Below the pieces are notes generated by a model. That model was not told where the DNA came from. It was given only the letters and a program-made list of their open reading frames with translations, and made no database searches. Shown here piece after piece: positions 1-7,373 of a stretch of 64,000 bases of DNA (position 1 is the stretch's first letter; every line of letters starts with the position of its first letter). Made by a program: the position numbers and the translations under genes. Source of the DNA: RH-AL1 sp964247745 (GTDB lineage Bacteria; Pseudomonadota; Alphaproteobacteria; Rhizobiales; Beijerinckiaceae); NCBI GenBank assembly GCA_964247745.1, contig CAXTVT010000006.1:11887-75886 (forward strand), read 5' to 3'.

Positions 1-671
1 TGATGCGGATTCTCGCCGTAGCGCAGCGGCTGCCGCAGTGTGCCGCCGAAGGCCCGCCACTTCGGGGCGGGATCGCCGAGCGCCTCGGCCATCCAGTTCG
101 AGATCGCCGCATCGTAGACGGCGGTGCGGGCGTAGGCCTTCTGCGCCAGCCGCCGGCGCGTGTGCAGGTCGGTGCCGCCGTGGGCCAGCGCCTCGAGGAT
201 GGTGGCGTAATCGTCGGGGTCGACCACCACGGCGACGTCGCCGTGATTCTTGGCGGCGCCGCGGATCATCGCCGGACCGCCGACGTCGATGTTCTCGATC
301 GCCGCCTCGTCGTCGGCGCCGGAGGCGATCGTCGCCTCGAACGGGTAGAGGTTGACCACCAGCAGGTCGATGGGCGCGATCGAATGCGCCAGCATTGCCG
401 CCTCGTGCTCCGGGTTCTCGCGGATGGCGAGGAGCCCGCCGTGCACCTTGGGGTGCAGCGTCTTGACCCGCCCGTCCATCATCTCCGGGAAGCCGGTGAG
501 GTCGGAAACCTCGGTGACCCGAAGGCCGGCCTCGGTCAAAACGCGGTGCGTGCCGCCGGTCGAGACCAGCACGATGCCGGCCTCCGCGAGACCCTTGGCG
601 AAGGCGACGAGCCCGGTCTTGTCGGAGACGGAGAGAAGCGCGCGGGTGATCCGGCGACGGTCAGAGGGCAT
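1..671 (-). CDS. purH: Bifunctional AICAR transformylase/IMP cyclohydrolase PurH, N-terminal part (runs off window)
   Basis: PurH catalyses the last two steps of purine biosynthesis, formyl transfer to AICAR and ring closure to IMP, in the cytoplasm. The reverse strand translates without a stop from ATG at 669-671 to the window edge, giving 223 residues. The MGS-like IMP cyclohydrolase domain is clear: STGGTHRVL near residues 37-45, KTLHPKVHGG at 70-79 and NIDVGGPAMIRGAAKN at 127-142. The C-terminal transformylase domain (family length about 530 aa) lies outside the window. The upstream Shine-Dalgarno sequence is weak. Identification is firm; only the 3' part is missing. Confidence 0.96.
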   Translation of the reverse strand, partial: MPSDRRRITRALLSVSDKTGLVAFAKGLAEAGIVLVSTGGTHRVLTEAGLRVTEVSDLTGFPEMMDGRVKTLHPKVHGGLLAIRENPEHEAAMLAHSIAPIDLLVVNLYPFEATIASGADDEAAIENIDVGGPAMIRGAAKNHGDVAVVVDPDDYATILEALAHGGTDLHTRRRLAQKAYARTAVYDAAISNWMAEALGDPAPKWRAFGGTLRQPLRYGENPH

Positions 672-766
672 GGCGGACTTCATTCAAGGTGGGACGCAGC
701 CCCTTGTTGCGTCTGGTTGCGCGGCCGCTCCATCGCGCGTCCCGCGGGAACGGCAGGCGTCGGGCC

Positions 767-2002
767 TCACTCGACATGAGCGATGCGGCCGCCGTGGAGC
801 CTGCGGCCGTCGTGGCCGGAGACGACGAAGGAGGCGAGCGTGCCGGGCGCGACGTCGCCGGACGCCACCGGGGTGAAATCCGGCGCATGGCCGATGCCGC
901 CGCGTTCGGCCAGCACCTCGATCCGGCGGCCGACCTGGGCCCGGAGATGGCGTCGCAGCGCGCGGTCGCCGAATTCGCGCAGACGGGCCGCGCGCTCGCG
1001 GGCCAGCCCCGGCGCCACCGCCGGCATGCGCGCCGCCGGCGTGCCCGGCCGGGCCGAGAACGGAAACACGTGGAGAAAGGCCAGCCCGCAATCCTCGACC
1101 AGCGCGCGGGTGCGCTCGGCCATGGCCTCGTCTTCGGTCGGGAAGCCGGCGATCAGGTCGGCGCCGAAGCTCATGTCGGGACGCAGCCGTCGCAATTGCG
1201 CGCACAGCGCGACGGCGGCGCCGCGTGAATGCCGGCGCTTCATGCGCTTGAGGATGAGGTCGTCTCCGCTCTGCAACGAGAGGTGCAGGTAGGGCATCAG
1301 CCTGGCTTCCTCGGCGAAGCAGGCGAGCAGCTCGGGATCGATCTCGATGCAGTCGACCGAGGAGAGCCGCAGCCTCTCCAGCGCGGGCACGCCGCCGAGG
1401 ATCGCGCGCACGAGGTGGCCGAGCCGCGGCGCGCCGGGCAGGTCCGCGCCCCAGGAGGTGAGGTCGACGCCCGTCAGCACGATCTCGCGGAAGCCGGCGT
1501 CGCGCAGGCGTCGCGCGGACGCGACGATGTCGGGAAGCGGCGCCGAGCGCGACGCGCCGCGGCCGAGCGGGATCGCGCAGAAGGTGCAGGAATGATCGCA
1601 CCCGTTCTGGATCGCGAGGAACGCGCGAGTGTGCTCGGTGCCCTCCTCGAGCGGGCTGCGCGCCGCCGTCGCGTCGCCTCGCCAAGTGCCGATCGCGGTC
1701 TTGGCTTGGTTGGCGACCACGAGATCGACATCGGGCATCGCGGCGAAGCGCTCCGGCTCCATCGCAGCGGCGCAGCCGGTGACGGCGATGGTATGACCGG
1801 GATGCTCGCGACGGGCGCGGCGGACCGCCTGCCGCGCCTGGCGCGCGGCTTCGCCGGTAACGCCGCAGGAGTTCACCACGACGAGGTCGCGGCGTCCGGC
1901 GGCAAGCGCGGCACGGCGCAGCGCCTCGCCCTCGACGAGGTTGAGGCGGCAGCCGAAGCTCTGCACGAGGATGCCGCGGGCGTCGGCGGCGGCGAGGCTC
2001 AC
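767..2002 (-). CDS. mtaB: tRNA t6A37 methylthiotransferase MtaB
   Basis: Radical-SAM methylthiotransferase that converts t6A37 to ms2t6A in tRNAs reading ANN codons. The 411-residue product has the family's two cluster-binding sets. Cys18 (FGCRLN), Cys46 (NSCGVT) and Cys77 (TGCAAA) lie in the N-terminal UPF0004 domain. Cys135, Cys139 and Cys142 (CDHSCTFC) form the radical-SAM CX3CX2C. A TRAM-like C-terminal tail follows. The start is taken as GTG at 2000-2002, which overlaps the dapF stop (GTGA). A longer in-frame opening to 2194 exists but would run antisense-like through dapF and is Arg-rich. The length suits MtaB better than MiaB. It forms a translationally coupled operon with dapF. Confidence 0.92.
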   Translation of the reverse strand: MSLAAADARGILVQSFGCRLNLVEGEALRRAALAAGRRDLVVVNSCGVTGEAARQARQAVRRARREHPGHTIAVTGCAAAMEPERFAAMPDVDLVVANQAKTAIGTWRGDATAARSPLEEGTEHTRAFLAIQNGCDHSCTFCAIPLGRGASRSAPLPDIVASARRLRDAGFREIVLTGVDLTSWGADLPGAPRLGHLVRAILGGVPALERLRLSSVDCIEIDPELLACFAEEARLMPYLHLSLQSGDDLILKRMKRRHSRGAAVALCAQLRRLRPDMSFGADLIAGFPTEDEAMAERTRALVEDCGLAFLHVFPFSARPGTPAARMPAVAPGLARERAARLREFGDRALRRHLRAQVGRRIEVLAERGGIGHAPDFTPVASGDVAPGTLASFVVSGHDGRRLHGGRIAHVE

Positions 2003-2904
2003 GCCGCCTCCAAGCCGAGATGCGGGCCGAGTACGCCCTCCCGCTCGAGCTCGACGTCGCCGGTCATGATGACGCGGTCGTCGGCGCGCCACTCGATCAG
2101 GAGCGTGCCGCCCGGTAGATGCACGCTGGCGGCGCGCCCGGCGCGGCCGGTGGCCGCCGCGGCGACCAGCGTGGCGCAGGCGCCGGTTCCGCACGCCAGC
2201 GTCGCCCCGGCGCCACGCTCCCAGACCCGCAGCTTGATCGTGTCGCGGCCGAGCACCTGCGCGAAAGAGACGTTGACCCGCTCTGGAAACGCGGGGGCGT
2301 GCTCGACCGGAGCGCCGAGCGCGGCGAGGTCGAGGGCGTCGACGTCGTCGTCCACGAAGAAGATCACGTGCGGATTGCCCATGCTCAACGCGAATGCCGG
2401 GCCGAAGCGCGCGTCGGCATCGAGGCCGAGGCTCACGGCCCGCGGGTCGGCGGCGATGGTCGGGATCGCCGCCGCGTCGAAGCGGGGCTCCCCCATGTCG
2501 ACGGCGACACGCTGCGGGCCGACCATGCGGCAGGCCACACGGCCGGCGATGGTCGCCAAGGTGACGGCTTCGCGACCTTCGCGCGCGAGGTACCAGGCGA
2601 CGCAGCGCGAGCCGTTGCCGCAGGCGCCGGCCGGCGAACCGTCTGTGTTGAAGATGGCGACGGCGGCGTCGGTCCCTGGCTCGCGCGGATCGTGGATCGT
2701 CATCAGCTGGTCGAAGGCCAGCGCCAGATCGGCCGCGATCGCCCGTGCCTCCGCGGCCGTCGGCATGGCGGCATGGCCGCGCATGTCGAGCACCGTGATG
2801 CGGTTGCCGGCGCCGTTCATCCGGGCCACCGGCCGCCCCGCCAGCCGCGTCCCGGCGGGCGCCTCGAGGGGGATGCCTGCGGTCATCGCGCGGTGGGACA
2901 CCAT
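1999..2904 (-). CDS. dapF: Diaminopimelate epimerase
   Basis: DapF interconverts LL- and meso-diaminopimelate, supplying lysine and peptidoglycan synthesis. Both catalytic cysteines are visible: Cys95 in GACGNGSRC and Cys238 in ACGTGACA, each in its usual context. The substrate-binding MNGAGN segment is at 29-34 and MGNPHV at 175-180. The length of 301 aa is slightly above the usual 270-290, so the real start may be the internal Met7 or later. Its stop codon overlaps the GTG start of mtaB, a pairing common in alphaproteobacteria. Immediately upstream on the other strand lies the acyl-CoA dehydrogenase-like gene, so the interval 2905-3009 probably carries divergent promoters. Confidence 0.94.
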   Translation of the reverse strand: MVSHRAMTAGIPLEAPAGTRLAGRPVARMNGAGNRITVLDMRGHAAMPTAAEARAIAADLALAFDQLMTIHDPREPGTDAAVAIFNTDGSPAGACGNGSRCVAWYLAREGREAVTLATIAGRVACRMVGPQRVAVDMGEPRFDAAAIPTIAADPRAVSLGLDADARFGPAFALSMGNPHVIFFVDDDVDALDLAALGAPVEHAPAFPERVNVSFAQVLGRDTIKLRVWERGAGATLACGTGACATLVAAAATGRAGRAASVHLPGGTLLIEWRADDRVIMTGDVELEREGVLGPHLGLEAA

Positions 2905-3009
2905 CGCGCCGCCGGGGTCAAGCCGTGGGGCAATCTCCCCGCGAACGCGACGGCGAATCTATCCTCGTCGAGCTTGGGAGCGAAGTCGGCCCGGTCCCGT
3001 TGCGAAGGA

Positions 3010-4152
3010 ATGACCCTTGGCCTTTCCTCACCGATCTCGGTCACCGACGTCGTCTCCTGCGACGCGGCGGGAGGCGTCGCACGGGCATCGCTCGCCGAAC
3101 GGGCGTATAGCGCCGCGGCGATCGCGGCCCCCGATGTGGATGGCGCCTTCCCGGTCGACGGCGTGCGCGCCCTTCAGGCGGCGGGGCTTTTGATGGCCCC
3201 GTTCCCGGCTGCGGTCGGCGGCGACGATCTCGCGGTGGGCCATCCGGCACAGCTAATGGCGGTGCTCGCCGCCGTCGGGCGCGGCGACCTCGCCCTCGGT
3301 CGGCTCTACGAGGGGCACGTCAATGCGGTGGCGTTGGCGATCCGCTACGGCTCGCCGGGCGCCCTTCGCCGGCTGCGAGCCGAGGCGGCGGCCGGGCGCC
3401 TCGGCGGCGTGTGGATGGCGGGCGAACCATTGCGTCTGGTGCGCGACGGAGACCGCCTCGTGCTCGCCGGCCGCAAGATCCTCTGTTCGGGCTGCGGGCA
3501 CATCCGGCGGCCGCTCGTCGCTGCCGAGCACGACGGCGCCTCGGTGATGCTGTTGCCCGATGTGGCCGGGCCGGAGCGCACGGACCTGTCCGGATGGACC
3601 GTGCGCGGCATGCGCGGCAGCGCCACGGGCAACGTCGACTTCACCGACATCGTCGTCGCGCCCGACGACATCCTGGGGCAGCCGGGCGACTACCTCCGCT
3701 CGCCCTATTTCCGCGGGGGCGCCTGGCGCGTCCTGGCGGTGCAGCTCGGGGGCGTCGAGGCGGTGCTCGACCTCTACAAGGCGCAATTGCGCAGCAGTCC
3801 GCATCGCGACAACCCGGTGCAGCTGGCGCGCTTCGGGTCGGCTGCGATTGCGGCGGAGACGGCCCGTCTGTGGGTCGCGCGGGCCGGGGCCCTGGCGGAA
3901 GGCGAAGTCGAGGAAGGCGAAGTCGAGAAGGCCGAGGCGATCGACGCCTACGTCGACCTCGCCCGCAACGCCTTCGAGGCGGCCGCGCTGGACGTCGTCG
4001 CCTGTGCCGAAAAGGCGATCGGCCTCAAGGCGTTCACTCGCCCCAATCCGCTGGAACGCGTCGTGCGCGACCTGCAGACCTACCTGCGGCAACCGGCGCT
4101 CGACGCCTCGCTCCTGTCGGCGGCCTCGTTCCAGCTCAGGCAGGACGCGTGA
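3010..4152 (+). CDS. Acyl-CoA dehydrogenase-family flavoprotein (divergent)
   Basis: The 380-residue product has the overall acyl-CoA dehydrogenase fold order: a helical N-terminus, a central beta domain with GMRGSATGNVDF around 200-212, and a C-terminal helical domain. It is divergent. The usual FAD-binding segment before the beta domain is replaced by GRKILCSGCGHIRRP, and the end reads LRQPALDASL rather than the YGGT-type catalytic loop. It could therefore be a flavin monooxygenase or dehydrogenase acting on something other than an acyl-CoA. An in-frame 15-bp tandem duplication gives the acidic repeat EGEVEEGEVE near residues 297-306. ATG 3010 follows AAGGA directly, so the start is uncertain. 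Its stop overlaps the next gene (GTGA), placing it in a pathway with a PIG-L deacetylase and a methyltransferase. Substrate unknown. Confidence 0.8.
   Translation: MTLGLSSPISVTDVVSCDAAGGVARASLAERAYSAAAIAAPDVDGAFPVDGVRALQAAGLLMAPFPAAVGGDDLAVGHPAQLMAVLAAVGRGDLALGRLYEGHVNAVALAIRYGSPGALRRLRAEAAAGRLGGVWMAGEPLRLVRDGDRLVLAGRKILCSGCGHIRRPLVAAEHDGASVMLLPDVAGPERTDLSGWTVRGMRGSATGNVDFTDIVVAPDDILGQPGDYLRSPYFRGGAWRVLAVQLGGVEAVLDLYKAQLRSSPHRDNPVQLARFGSAAIAAETARLWVARAGALAEGEVEEGEVEKAEAIDAYVDLARNAFEAAALDVVACAEKAIGLKAFTRPNPLERVVRDLQTYLRQPALDASLLSAASFQLRQDA
3898..3927 (+). repeat. Perfect 2 x 15-bp in-frame tandem repeat
   Basis: The 15-bp unit gaaggcgaagtcgag occurs at 3898-3912 and again, identical, at 3913-3927, inside the acyl-CoA dehydrogenase-like gene. 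It preserves the frame and duplicates the peptide EGEVE. Perfect identity suggests a recent slippage event. Confidence 0.9.
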
Positions 4153-4883
4153 ACGCAGGAGCCTTTTTCGCGGCGGCCGAGAGGCTGCCGGTCGCGACGT
4201 TGCCCGACATCCTCCGCGGCGGCGGCCTGGTAGTGGTCGCACCCCATCCCGACGACGAGAGCCTCGGCTGCGGCGGCCTGATCGCCGAGGCTTGCGCGAG
4301 CGGCACGCCGACGCGCCTGGTGGTCGTCAGCGATGGCGCCGGCTCGCATCCCGGCTCGCGCCGCTTCCCGCCGCCGACTCTGCGCGCGTTGCGCGAGGAG
4401 GAAACGCGTGCCGCCGCTGTCGAACTCGGCCTGCCTCCCGATGCGATCCGTTTCATCCGTCTGCCGGACCGCCACGTGCCCGCCGCGGGGCCGCAGGCCG
4501 AGGCCGCGGGTGCCGTCATCGCCGCCGCGGCGCGCGAGGTCGGTGCGGGCGCGGTCTGCGTCACCTGGCGCCACGATCCCCATTGCGATCATCTTGCGAC
4601 TGCCGACATCGTCGCGGCGGCAGGCGATCGCTTCGGGGGCGCCCGCGTGCTGGCCTATCCGATCTGGGGCTGGACCTTGCCCGTCGATCACGATGTCGGG
4701 CCCGCGCCGCGCGGAGTCCGTCTCGACGTGTCGCGGCACCTGCCGGCGAAGCTCGCCGCCGTGGCCGCGCATCGTTCGCAGACCACCGACCTCGTCGACG
4801 ACAGCCCCAACGGCTTTCGGCTGACACCGGAGATGATCGCGCTGTTCGCGAGGTCCCACGAAATCCTTCTGGAGACGGCATGA
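4149..4883 (+). CDS. PIG-L family N-deacetylase
   Basis: Zinc-dependent LmbE/PIG-L-type deacetylase of 244 aa, a family that removes N-acetyl groups from GlcNAc-containing conjugates. The zinc and catalytic motif HPDDES is at residues 33-38, and the second metal-binding segment HDPHCDH at 142-148. There is no signal peptide, so it acts in the cytoplasm. GTG 4149 overlaps the upstream TGA, and its own stop overlaps the next start (ATGA), so three genes are translationally coupled. Next to a NodS-like methyltransferase it suggests N-deacetylation followed by N-methylation of an amino sugar, as in nodulation-factor chemistry. That is inference; the substrate is not deducible. Confidence 0.9.
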   Translation: MNAGAFFAAAERLPVATLPDILRGGGLVVVAPHPDDESLGCGGLIAEACASGTPTRLVVVSDGAGSHPGSRRFPPPTLRALREEETRAAAVELGLPPDAIRFIRLPDRHVPAAGPQAEAAGAVIAAAAREVGAGAVCVTWRHDPHCDHLATADIVAAAGDRFGGARVLAYPIWGWTLPVDHDVGPAPRGVRLDVSRHLPAKLAAVAAHRSQTTDLVDDSPNGFRLTPEMIALFARSHEILLETA

Positions 4884-5497
4884 GCCGGTTCGAGACGTCG
4901 ATCCCGACGACCTATTTCGATGATCTCTATGCCCTCGACCCGGACCCCTGGCGTTTCGCGCAGAGCGACTATGAGCGCGACAAATATGCTGCCACGCTGG
5001 CGGCGCTGCCGCGCGAGCGCTACGCCGCGGCGCTCGAAGTCGGTTGCTCGATCGGCGTCCTCACGCGCCAGCTCTCCGGCCGCTGCGATGCGCTGCTGTC
5101 GCTCGATGTCGCCGCGGCGGCGCTGGACCGGGCGCGCGAGCGTTGCGCCGATCGTCCCGGCGTGCGCTTCGAGCGGCGTCGCGTCCCGGCGGAATGGCCC
5201 GACGGCACGTTCGACCTCATCCTGCTGTCGGAGGTCGTGTATTATCTCGATCGCGACGATGTCCGGCAGTTGGCGGCTCGGGTGGGCGCGGCGGCGCGGA
5301 CCGGGTGCGACATCGTACTCGTGCATTGGCTTGGCGAGACGCATTATCCGCTCTCCGGCGACGAGGCGGCGGACCTGTTCATCGCTACCGTCGCTACCGT
5401 CGCTGCCGACGTCGTCGAGAGGCGACGCGACAAGGCGTATCGTCTCGACATCCTCCGGGTCCCGCCGATCGACCCGAGTTCCTCAAGCGAAAGGTAA
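4880..5497 (+). CDS. NodS-like SAM-dependent methyltransferase
   Basis: Class I methyltransferase of 205 aa. Motif I reads LEVGCSIGVLT at 52-62 and the acidic SAM-ribose contact is LDV near 75-77; FDLILLSEVVYYL follows near 115. The N-terminal TYFDDLYALDPDPWRF block is typical of the NodS family, which N-methylates deacetylated chitooligosaccharides, and of its relatives of unknown substrate. Start ATG overlaps the deacetylase stop. A small 9-bp tandem repeat (5384-5410) encodes IATVATVAADV. The gene order with the deacetylase supports action on the same glycan. Calling it nodS is not justified without nodB/nodC. Confidence 0.85.
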   Translation: MSRFETSIPTTYFDDLYALDPDPWRFAQSDYERDKYAATLAALPRERYAAALEVGCSIGVLTRQLSGRCDALLSLDVAAAALDRARERCADRPGVRFERRRVPAEWPDGTFDLILLSEVVYYLDRDDVRQLAARVGAAARTGCDIVLVHWLGETHYPLSGDEAADLFIATVATVAADVVERRRDKAYRLDILRVPPIDPSSSSER

Positions 5498-5506
5498 TCG
5501 CGCGAG

Positions 5507-6094
5507 ATGGCCGATATCGATCAACGCCGCTACAGCATCGGTGCACGCTGGTTCCATTGGGGCACGGCACTGCTGGTCTTCACCGTGATCCCGCTCGGAT
5601 GGATCTACGGCGGCTTCAAGACCAAGCCGGACCATCCCGATATCTACGTCGCGCCATTCCCCGGCACTCCGGCGAATTATGCCTCCGCCCACTTCACCGT
5701 AGGGCTGGCGATACTTGCGATCGTTGTGGCACGCATCGTCTATCGCGCCTTTCATCCAGTGCCGTCGCTACCCGGTCGCGCCGGAGCCTTGGAAGCGGGA
5801 TTGAGCAAGTCGACGCACTGGCTTCTCTACATCGTGCTCATCGTCATGCCGGTCTCGGGCTACGTCATGATGTCGGGCGATAAGCCGCCGATCGACGTTC
5901 TCGGCCTTTTCGACTTACCCAAAATGCCGATCAGCAAAGAACAAGGATTCATCGCGGCGGTCACGCACGTCTACACGCAGTTCGCGGTCTACGCTCTGAT
6001 TCTCCTGCATCTCGCCGGCACCGCCTGGCACCTCTTCGTGCGGAAAGACGACCTTCTCAGTCGTATGCTGCCACCACAATCGTACCCGGAGTAA
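5507..6094 (+). CDS. Cytochrome b561 family protein
   Basis: Four-helix di-heme b membrane protein of 195 aa. Hydrophobic helices lie near residues 18-35, 60-80, 102-122 and 150-172. Candidate heme ligand histidines sit in RWFHWG, SAHFTVG, THWLLY and LLHLAGTAWH. The family shuttles electrons between quinol and periplasmic acceptors or superoxide. It starts 9 bp after the methyltransferase stop, so it may be cotranscribed with the deacetylase cluster, although its role there is unclear. Its 3' end overlaps the 3' end of the convergent glycosyltransferase by 38 bp. A second family member lies at 49735. Confidence 0.9.
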   Translation: MADIDQRRYSIGARWFHWGTALLVFTVIPLGWIYGGFKTKPDHPDIYVAPFPGTPANYASAHFTVGLAILAIVVARIVYRAFHPVPSLPGRAGALEAGLSKSTHWLLYIVLIVMPVSGYVMMSGDKPPIDVLGLFDLPKMPISKEQGFIAAVTHVYTQFAVYALILLHLAGTAWHLFVRKDDLLSRMLPPQSYPE

Positions 6095-7253
6095 CGGCTG
6101 CCGGCTTCGTTTGAGTTCCACTCATCGCTTGGTGCCTGCTCGTCGCAACCCTCAGAAGTGCGACGAACATCCGCGCGCGCCGAATCTGGCGCGGTAGGTC
6201 GGCGGGCCGGAGCGGACGGTAGCCGAGGCGCGAACTTGCCGACTCAAGAGCCGCGTGCATCGCGCCGAAAGTGGAGAGGCCCGCGATTCGCGTGGCGTTC
6301 ACACCGTCGATCCCAAGCGCACGCGCACGGCGGCGCAGCGCGGCACGCTGCCCGTCGCGGTGAAGGCGGCGCAAGCGGCGGCGCAACAATGCACGCGACA
6401 CCACGGACCCAACCGGCTCGAGGCGGTCGTCGCAGAGGCTTTCGGGATGATCGCAGCGCAAGCGGATCGTATCGGCCACGCCGCCCTTGGCGCGGCCCAG
6501 CAGGCGACCGGATGTCACCACCACGAGGTCGGGATCGTGCCGCACCACGAGATCGGAGGCCAACAACCGATCGACGAACGCGCGATCCTCGCCGCAGGGG
6601 ATGTCGGGGATCCCGCCGATGGCGCGATAGGCGCCGAGACTCGTGGCAAGGCTCGCGCCGGATCGGCACCAGTGATGTGGCCAGGGATTGCCGGGCGTCG
6701 GATCCAGTCGCGCCGTGATCTCGGCCAGAAGCGCCTCGTATTCGGCCTCGAGCGCCCCGCGCTCATGAAGCGCCGCCGGCAAGAGAGCCGCATCGACCGG
6801 ATCGAGCGCGAGGCGACCGGCAACGGCATCCGCTCCGGCCGCGATGCCACGGACATTGCGCGCGACCCAATCCGACGGCGCGCGGCTGTCGGCATCGGTG
6901 GTCAGCAGCACGCCATCGCCGCTGCCTTCTTCAATCCACATGGCGGCAGCGTCCATCGCCCGCCGCCGCGCCCACCCGGCGGATGCGGCCGGATCGTCAC
7001 GGACGACGACCTTCAAGGCGCAGGTCAGGTCCGGCGCCAGAGCAGCAATCCGCGCGGCCGTCCCGTCGGTGCAATTGTTGAGCAGGAGCAGGACGCCGAG
7101 GCTGCCAACCGCCAAGCCGCGTTGACTATCGAGCGCGCGAAGGCACGGTTCGATATGCAATTCTTCGTTGCAGACCGGTATGGCGACCACCGTGGATACG
7201 ACAGGGGCCGATTTGACCAACGAAGACTTTACAATCGTATCGGGCGCAAACAC
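6057..7253 (-). CDS. Glycosyltransferase family 2
   Basis: GT-A fold glycosyltransferase of 398 aa. VVAIPVCNEE is at 22-31, LLNNCTDGTAARI at 57-70 for nucleotide-sugar binding, and the metal-binding DxD lies in TTDADSRAP at 118-126. No transmembrane segment is evident, so it is cytoplasmic or peripheral. The start is GTG at 7251-7253, with no close in-frame ATG. The gene converges on the cytochrome b561 with a 38-bp coding overlap. Together with the deacetylase and NodS-like methyltransferase it could build or extend a methylated glycoconjugate. The C-terminal 130 residues are Arg-rich and poorly characterised. Confidence 0.85.
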   Translation of the reverse strand: MFAPDTIVKSSLVKSAPVVSTVVAIPVCNEELHIEPCLRALDSQRGLAVGSLGVLLLLNNCTDGTAARIAALAPDLTCALKVVVRDDPAASAGWARRRAMDAAAMWIEEGSGDGVLLTTDADSRAPSDWVARNVRGIAAGADAVAGRLALDPVDAALLPAALHERGALEAEYEALLAEITARLDPTPGNPWPHHWCRSGASLATSLGAYRAIGGIPDIPCGEDRAFVDRLLASDLVVRHDPDLVVVTSGRLLGRAKGGVADTIRLRCDHPESLCDDRLEPVGSVVSRALLRRRLRRLHRDGQRAALRRRARALGIDGVNATRIAGLSTFGAMHAALESASSRLGYRPLRPADLPRQIRRARMFVALLRVATSRHQAMSGTQTKPAAVTPGTIVVAAYD

Positions 7254-7333
7254 TCGGAACTCCAGCTCGGCCGCAGGTCAAGCGCGCGCCTCCACTGTGG
7301 TTCCGCCGCCGAACGGCGGCAGCCTGTCGCTGA

Positions 7334-7373
7334 TGAAATGATGCTTCAGTATCCCCGCTGAAGCATCATTTCA
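7334..7373. terminator. Perfect 16-bp inverted repeat at the 3' end of the aminopeptidase gene
   Basis: The arms are 7334-7349 (tgaaatgatgcttcag) and 7358-7373 (ctgaagcatcatttca), fully complementary around an 8-base loop. The right arm includes the TGA stop of the minus-strand aminopeptidase gene, so the hairpin forms at its mRNA end. There is no long U-tract, so it may be a processing or stabilising hairpin rather than a classical terminator. A smaller GC hairpin (7305-7320) lies just upstream of the glycosyltransferase. Confidence 0.65.

Noticed and set aside
1229..3013. 594-codon plus-strand frame over mtaB and dapF
   Set aside because: Antisense to two motif-verified enzymes and without domain signatures.
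4880..5497. Calling the methyltransferase nodS
   Set aside because: No nodA, nodB or nodC is present; NodS-like folds are common outside symbiosis, so only family resemblance is claimed.
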